Positions 1-5,400 of a DNA stretch of 7,266 nucleotides are shown here, piece by piece. Origin of the DNA: Lentisphaerota bacterium (GTDB taxonomy: Bacteria > Verrucomicrobiota > Kiritimatiellia > RFP12 > JAAYLN01); assembly GCA_012514915.1 (NCBI GenBank), contig JAAYZJ010000188.1, positions 1 through 7,266 of the forward strand. The letters are read 5' to 3'. The translations under genes and the position numbers were made by a program. Numbering within the stretch: position 1 is the stretch's first letter; the number at the start of each line of letters is the position of its first letter. The notes beneath the pieces were generated by a model, which saw nothing but the letters and a program-made list of their open reading frames with translations, searched no databases and was not told the origin of the DNA.

Positions 1-1145
1 CAGCCGCCGAAACCGGCGGAGTTGGACAGCACGCACTTCAGGGAGACGGTCCGCGGGGCGCCCGTGACCAGGTCGACGCGCGCCTCGGGATCGGGCGTCT
101 CGAAATGGAGGGTGGGTGGGATCACTCCCTCGCGGAGCGAGCAGATCGACACCATGGCCTCGATGCCGCCCGCGGCGCCGAGCAGATGCCCGACTGCCCC
201 CTTGTTGGCCGTCACGGGGAGATGGGAGGCGCGCGGGCCGAAGAGATCCTCAAGCGCCTGGGCCTCCGTCAAGTCGTTGGCTTTGGTTCCCGTGCCATGG
301 GCATTGACGTGGTCGACGTCGGCGGGGGTCAACCCCGCGCCGGCGATGGCGCGGCGCATGACATCGGCACTGCCGGCGGCGCGGGCGGGCGGGGCCGTCA
401 TATGGAAGCCGTTGTTGCCGGTGGCCCAGCCGCGCAGCTCGGCGAGCGGCCGTCCACCGCGCGCCCTGCAGACATCGTCCCGTTCCAGGAGCAGCGCGCA
501 GGCGCCTTCGCTGAAGAGGGTTCCGGAGCGGTTGAGGTCGAACGGCCGGATCCGGTCACGCGTCATGGTGCGCAGCGAGCAGAGCCCGCTCCAGGCGCAG
601 CGTGAAAGGGCGTCGTAGCCGACGACGAGGAGGCGTGCGGCGCGGCCCGCCCGGAGCAGGGAAGCGCCGTGGGCCAGCGCGGCGGCACTGGCGGCGCAGG
701 AGAGCGACAGCGTGGCGGTGGGCCCGCCAAGCGCCAGACCCGCGGCCAGGCGGCGGGTGGTCGTATCCTGGGCGCAGGCGGCCAGGGCGGTGGCAGGCGC
801 CTCGCCGGCCAGCGCCCGTTCGCCTTCGTCCAGCGCGCCGAAATTGGAGGCCGTGACCAGGCCGAGGTCGTCGGTTCCGCCGCCAGCCTGCTCCAACGCC
901 TCGAGCGAGGCGCCCCACGCAAAGCCCGTCGCCAGATCCAGCGCGGGCTGGCCGGGGCGCGTGGGTGGCGTGTAGCCGCGGATTTGACCTCCGCGGGTGC
1001 AGGCCAGGCCGCCCAGGTCGAAGCGGTCGAAATCGGAGATGCCCGATTCGCCACGCAGCAGCCCCTGCCACAGCCGGTCGACGCCCGCACCGTAGGGCGT
1101 GACGGCCCCCAGACCAGTGACCCAGATGCGGACGGGCGGCGTCAT
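1..1145 (-). CDS. Beta-ketoacyl-ACP synthase, FabF-type (3' end beyond window)
   Basis: This thiolase-fold condensing enzyme should catalyse decarboxylative Claisen condensation of an acyl thioester with malonyl-ACP in the cytoplasm. Translating from the ATG at 1145 gives 381 complete residues with no stop. The N-terminus reads IWVTGLGAVTPYG, typical of FabF. The nucleophile is Cys150 in LSLSCAASA. The two catalytic histidines are His283 in NAHGTGTKAND and His320 in NKGAVGHLLGAAGG. PFDLNRSG and FSEGA (about 201-215) are further family motifs. The last visible residues, SNSAGFGG (374-381), are the conserved C-terminal glycine loop, so only about 20-35 residues should be missing. The start overlaps the reductase stop as ATGA and has an AAGGGG ribosome site five bases upstream. 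The intact triad argues for an active synthase rather than a chain-length-factor partner. A primary FabF, an aryl-polyene-type synthase or another specialised synthase are all possible. The family is sure, the product is not. Confidence 0.95.
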   Translation of the reverse strand, partial: MTPPVRIWVTGLGAVTPYGAGVDRLWQGLLRGESGISDFDRFDLGGLACTRGGQIRGYTPPTRPGQPALDLATGFAWGASLEALEQAGGGTDDLGLVTASNFGALDEGERALAGEAPATALAACAQDTTTRRLAAGLALGGPTATLSLSCAASAAALAHGASLLRAGRAARLLVVGYDALSRCAWSGLCSLRTMTRDRIRPFDLNRSGTLFSEGACALLLERDDVCRARGGRPLAELRGWATGNNGFHMTAPPARAAGSADVMRRAIAGAGLTPADVDHVNAHGTGTKANDLTEAQALEDLFGPRASHLPVTANKGAVGHLLGAAGGIEAMVSICSLREGVIPPTLHFETPDPEARVDLVTGAPRTVSLKCVLSNSAGFGG

Positions 1146-1906
1146 GGCTGCCCCTTCATGCACAGGCCGCCATCGACGCACAGCACCTGGCCGGTGATGT
1201 AGGCGGCGGCGTCGGAAAGGAGAAAACGGACCACCGAGGCGACTTCCCCGGGACGGCCGAAGCGGCCCAGTGGAATCCGCGCGACCTGCTTGTTCCGCGC
1301 GGCGTCGGAGAGTCCGGCGGTCATGTCGGTCTCGACGGGGCCCGGCGCGACGACATTCACGGTGACGCCACTGGGGGCGAACTCGCGCGCCGCAGTGCGG
1401 GCCAGGCCCAGCAGCCCCGCCTTGGAGGCGCTGTAGGCGGCGTGCAGCACGTCGCCCGTCAGTGCGGCATCGGAGGAGATGTAGACGATGCGGCCGAAGC
1501 GCTGACGCACCATCGCGCGCGCCACGGCCTTGGTGAGGAAGAAGGCGGCGTCGAGATTGGCGGCCATGACCCGGCGCCAGGCCTCGGGGCTCATGAGCGG
1601 CAGGGGCATGGCGAGGTTGATGCCGGCATTGACGACCAGGAGATCGACCGTTCCCCAGTCCCCGATGGAGGCGAGTCCGGCCGCCAGTGCGGCGGGATCG
1701 GCGCCGTCGGCCTGCACGGCCCGCGCCTCGCCACCGAGCGCCTGGACCTCGGACACGACCGTGTCGGCCGCCTCGCCTTGTTCGCGATACTGCACGACGA
1801 TGCGGCTGGGCGTCGGCGCCAGCGCGAGGGCGATCGCACGACCAATGCCGCGGGAGGCGCCGCTGATCCACGCCACGCGCTTGCCGTCGCGCGCGGGGCC
1901 GGTCAT
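1142..1906 (-). CDS. FabG-like 3-oxoacyl-ACP reductase (short-chain dehydrogenase)
   Basis: This classical short-chain dehydrogenase/reductase of 254 residues has the usual FabG length. It probably reduces a 3-oxoacyl thioester made by the neighbouring synthase to the 3-hydroxy form using NAD(P)H. The Rossmann cofactor motif SGASRGIG lies at residues 15-22 and the NAG motif at 93-95. The catalytic tetrad is complete: Asn117 (in AANLD), Ser145 (in YISSDA), Tyr158 and Lys162 (in YSASK). The PGPVETDMT loop (188-196) and the C-terminal ITGQVLCVDGG motif (237-247) are typical of FabG. The ATG at 1906 overlaps the stop of the lipoyl gene as ATGA, with AAGGAG eight bases upstream. Its own stop overlaps the synthase start the same way. 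This tight coupling to the synthase favours a biosynthetic 3-oxoacyl reductase over an unrelated sugar or steroid dehydrogenase, although the SDR fold alone does not prove the substrate. Confidence 0.93.
   Translation of the reverse strand: MTGPARDGKRVAWISGASRGIGRAIALALAPTPSRIVVQYREQGEAADTVVSEVQALGGEARAVQADGADPAALAAGLASIGDWGTVDLLVVNAGINLAMPLPLMSPEAWRRVMAANLDAAFFLTKAVARAMVRQRFGRIVYISSDAALTGDVLHAAYSASKAGLLGLARTAAREFAPSGVTVNVVAPGPVETDMTAGLSDAARNKQVARIPLGRFGRPGEVASVVRFLLSDAAAYITGQVLCVDGGLCMKGQP
1151..1156 (-). promoter_or_regulatory. Ribosome binding site of the ketosynthase gene
   Basis: The minus strand reads AAGGGG, five bases before the ATG at 1145, within the last codons of the reductase gene. 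It supports the overlapping ATGA start. Confidence 0.65.
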
Positions 1907-2442
1907 GCCTGCCGCTCCTTGAGGATACCCTCCACCACCGCTTCGGTGATGAGTTCGACGCCGGACCGGCGCTGAATGTCGGCGAGGTCGAGCCCGTGCG
2001 CCTGCGCCAGCCGCCGTGCCTTGGGCGTGGCCCGCGTGCGCCCGCCCGCGTCGGCCGGGGCGGGTGCTGTCGGGGTGGCCGCTGGCGGGGCGGCCGGCCC
2101 CCGGGAGGCAGGATGGGCGTCGGCCCGGGCTGGTGCCGTGGCCACACGCGCGCGGTAGGCGTTCAGAATCGCTTCATTGGCGGCGGGAATGCCGGGATCC
2201 GAATCGCCGGGGGCGCCGATGAGCGCCAGGATAAAGGCGATGGGGACTACGCTCTTGGTCTGGGCATGGATCTCCAGCAGGGTTCCCGACTCGGGGGATT
2301 CGAGGTCGAAGGCCGCCTTGTCGGTGGTCAGTTCGGCCAGCCGTTCGCCCGCCTGCACGGTGTCGCCCGGCTGCTTCAGCCAGGCGGTAACGGTCACATC
2401 GACAATGTTGGCGTCGAGAAAGGGTACGACAAGTCGCGTCAT
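1903..2442 (-). CDS. Stand-alone lipoyl-domain / E3-binding-domain protein (E2-like, no catalytic domain)
   Basis: This 179-residue protein matches the N-terminal half of a 2-oxoacid dehydrogenase E2 subunit. Residues 1-76 form a lipoyl domain, with the lipoylation site Lys42 in LTTDKAAFDLESP and the matching beta-turn ESGTL. Residues about 98-135 are a flexible Ala/Pro linker of the kind that lets lipoyl arms swing. Residues about 137-175 resemble a peripheral subunit-binding domain: ATPKARRLAQAHGLDLADI is canonical, but the usual GTGPxGRI segment is degenerate (RRSGVELITEAVV). E2 proteins normally run past 400 residues with a C-terminal CoA acyltransferase domain. Here it is absent, and the next gene overlaps the stop by four bases, so no decayed remnant remains. 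The ATG at 2442 has AGGAG eleven bases upstream and lies 18 bp after the large gene. It may carry acyl or reducing groups for an E1 or E3 encoded elsewhere, or feed acyl groups into the condensing pathway. That role is inferred. Confidence 0.88.
   Translation of the reverse strand: MTRLVVPFLDANIVDVTVTAWLKQPGDTVQAGERLAELTTDKAAFDLESPESGTLLEIHAQTKSVVPIAFILALIGAPGDSDPGIPAANEAILNAYRARVATAPARADAHPASRGPAAPPAATPTAPAPADAGGRTRATPKARRLAQAHGLDLADIQRRSGVELITEAVVEGILKERQA
1915..1920 (-). promoter_or_regulatory. Ribosome binding site of the FabG-like gene
   Basis: The minus strand reads AAGGAG, eight bases before the ATG at 1906. It lies inside the end of the lipoyl gene and supports this start, so the ATGA overlap is likely real reinitiation coupling. 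Confidence 0.75.
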
Positions 2443-2453
2443 GGGCTTGGATG

Positions 2454-2458
2454 CTCCT
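2454..2458 (-). promoter_or_regulatory. Ribosome binding site of the lipoyl-protein gene
   Basis: The minus strand reads AGGAG, eleven bases before the ATG at 2442. The spacing is somewhat long. The site begins just after the giant gene's TAG, in the 18-bp gap (2443-2460), which leaves no room for a separate promoter outside coding sequence. Confidence 0.55.
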
Positions 2459-2460
2459 GG

Positions 2461-5400
2461 CTACCAGTCTTCCGACAGCGGGAGACCGGTCGCCGTGGCG
2501 GTGGCGGGGGGGATCGGCAGCAGAAAGGGAGGAGACGGATTCCCGGCGCGGTCCCGGACGGCCAGCTTCATCCAGGCGGGATCGTCGGCGGGGAGCTTGA
2601 CGAGTCCCGGGCGCAGGGCGGTGTGCGGTGCGTGCCCCCCGCCCTGCCAGTCGAGCCCGGCGATGCCGCTGGCGTCGTAGGCACGGAAGGTAAACAGGTC
2701 GGTCGGCGCCCAGGGCGCGAGGATCACCCCGGCGCGGACGTGGAGCGTCTGGGAGGACGCCGGCAGCACGATGTCGAATTCCCGAACGTCGAACGGATCC
2801 GTGACGCCGCTTTCCCGTTTCAGGAACGCGGCCACATCGATGATCAGGTCGTTCCAGCGCCCTGGCTCCCATTTGAGGTTGCCGACGACGATCTTCTGGT
2901 CGGCGGCCGTCTGGCGGTTGAACGCGAGGAAATAGGCACCCTGACGGTGCGGGCGAACGCCTCGGGGGAACTTGTCGGGCCGGAAGCGGATTTCGAACAG
3001 CGCGTTGTTGGTTCCGCCGGTGGCATCGGGAGCAAGCCGCAGGCTGAGAGCCAGGTAGCGGTGCGTCTGCACGGACCATCCGGGATTGTTGTAGACCCTG
3101 CCGACCATGCCCTCCTTGTCCGTCGTCTTGAGGGTCACATAGGGGATGCCGTTGGTATCGAGCCCGGTGCCGGCATTCATGCCGCGGTTGACCGTGAAGA
3201 GGGCGCTGGCGTTCGGCAGGCTCGGCGCCCACCAGAAGGCGTTGGTCGGCGCGGCCGGCGCAGGGAAAGTGGGGGGTGTCTTGTCGGCGGCGTAGTTCAG
3301 CCGGATGAGGGTCGAGTGCGCCGGACTGGCGTTGCCCGCGGCGTCGAGAAGCCCCTCGCCCCGTATCGCGAGCGTGGTTCCGTCGCCGCCTTTCTGGATG
3401 GCCTTGCGCAGCAGCAGCGGCCAGTTCAGTTCCAGGGTGATTCCATTGGTGCGGTAATGAACCAGGCTGGTGCTGTCGCGCGAGAAGTCGAGCGGCTCGC
3501 CGTTGCTCGAGAGATGGAACGTCTCCAGCAGAGGGGGCGCGCCCTGTCCGTCGAAGGCGAGTGTGAGAAGCGTTCCGTTCAAGCGGTTGGTCTGGACGAC
3601 CGCCGACGTGATCGCGACGGGCGTGCGATCAACCAGGAACGGGAGGTCGGCCACCGGCGACCAGTCGCTGCCCGGCGCCTGCGCGCGGATGACCAGGTGA
3701 TGGACGCCGTCGGGCAGGTTGCCGATGGCGATCGTCGTCCAGGTGTTGGTTGAGAACGGCGACCAGGTCGCCGCTTCACGCTGCCGGGCCGTGCGGTCAT
3801 CCCAGGGCGTCGCCCCGGCGACGACGCTGTAGAGACTGGTGGCCAGGCCGCCGGGGGCCTCGTAGGCCGCGCGGAAGATGAGCGGCTGGCCGGCGGGGAT
3901 GGCGGGCCCCGCCGTCAGGTCGTCGACATCCAGCGCACTGTAGCGCCCCGTCTGGTCGACGTTGGCGACCGAGCGGACGTGCAGGTCGGTGGGAGGCAGC
4001 GCGAAGCCCGAGGTCACCGGGCGGGAGAGGGTGAATCCCGAGACCTGCCCCACCCAGGTGTGCCAGGCGTCGTCCATCCGCGCCTCCGGGGCATAAGGCA
4101 CGCGGCCGGCGCCCGCCTGCTTCTCGGAGAAGTGGATGATGCCGGCATTGACGGCCCGGATCGAGACGCTCGCCAGTGGATCGCCCCGGTAGCGGAATTG
4201 AAGCAGGGGCCAGCGGGCCAGGTCGTAGTTCCTGGCCAGCAGGCCGTGGAGGTGCGCCGCGCTGCCGTTGTTCGAAAAGCGGAGGTAGCTTCCCTGGCGC
4301 GGATCGTCGAAGCGGAGGGTGGGGGTGGTGGCCAGCTTGAAGTCGAGCGGGTTAACCGTGCGCGACTCGAAGTTCTGGTGGCAGGCGGGGAAGTTGGTTA
4401 GATCGAACCGAACGAGGATCGGAGGCGAAGGCCGCTTCCCAGACGCGGCGTCGAACTGGGCGGCGGGAATCATCTGAGTGAACCGGCGCCCGTCGGCCAG
4501 GGCGAGCGAGAGGCGGATGGGCTCGCCGCCGCCCGGCAGACCGCGGGGCAGGGGGACGATGAGCTCGTTGTCGGCGATCCAGGCGAGCGGCATGGCCGTG
4601 TCGTTGATCCGGACATCGTTCGCCGTGAGGAGCGGGTTGGGCCAGGGGAGGGTCGAGACCACCCGCAGACTGTGGGATGGACGGGCGGCGGGACGCGCGA
4701 CCAGGGCGATCTCGCTCCCCGGCATGACGCCCCACTCGAACGTCGGTTGCGTCGGATCGAGCTCGGCCGGCAATGTCAGGCTGTTGATGCGGCCGGCGGG
4801 TGCGCGCCGAATGGCGCCCAGCAGCTCCTCGATGTTGTTCGTCCCGACGCCCGCGAAGACCGGGGGACCGCTGAAGATCGGCCGAAGGTTGCGGATGGCG
4901 TACCAGGCGCCCGGCGGGTTGCCCTGCAGGCCCTGCTGGATGTCGCTGGGCTGCAGGTTGCCGAAGCCGTCGAGCCGCACCCAAAGCCGCTTGGCGACGC
5001 CCTCGATCGGCAGCCAGGCGGTCACCGGTGTCCAGACCAGGCGTCCGGCGCCGGGGGGCGTGGCCTCCGGGTGGCGCGGCAGACGTCCAGCGAACCGGCG
5101 CGGACCGCGCTCCTCCTTGGTCCCGCAGATGTCGAACGTCAGCCACTCGACGGGGGTGAACCCATCTTTGTCCAGCGTGCCCATGGCGTATTCGAGGTTG
5201 AAGCGCGCCTCTGGATGGCGCGCGACCTCGAAGCGCCAGCCGAGCAGGTTGGTCGTCGCGATCGGGGGCAGGTCGGCCTGGGCCATGAAGGCGCCGCCGC
5301 CCTGGGGCGCGACGACGTGCATTTCGGGAGCGGTTGCGGGGCCTCGGAAGCCGATGCGGGTGTGGCTCCCGAGCTCGCCGGCATGCCAGTAGCGCTCGTG

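Noticed and set aside
556..1090. Two overlapping minus-strand frames of about 170 codons within the synthase gene
   Set aside because: The uninterrupted frame from 1145 to the left edge contains all synthase motifs, and these are shifted shadows of it. The true gene has no stop inside the window, so it can be missed by a search that needs complete frames.
2443..2460. Terminator or promoter between the giant gene and the lipoyl gene
   Set aside because: The 18-bp gap holds only the ribosome binding site region and has no inverted repeat or T-run.
1996..3753. Long plus-strand open frame of 585 codons antisense to the lipoyl and giant genes
   Set aside because: Its translation is Gly/Arg-rich low-complexity sequence with no recognisable motif. 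It lies opposite well-supported coding sequence, and such antisense frames are expected in high-GC DNA.
4371..4391. A Cys-His pair in the giant protein (FPACHQNFE) as a possible haem site
   Set aside because: Only one cysteine precedes the histidine and there is no CxxCH motif, so there is no support for c-type haem binding.
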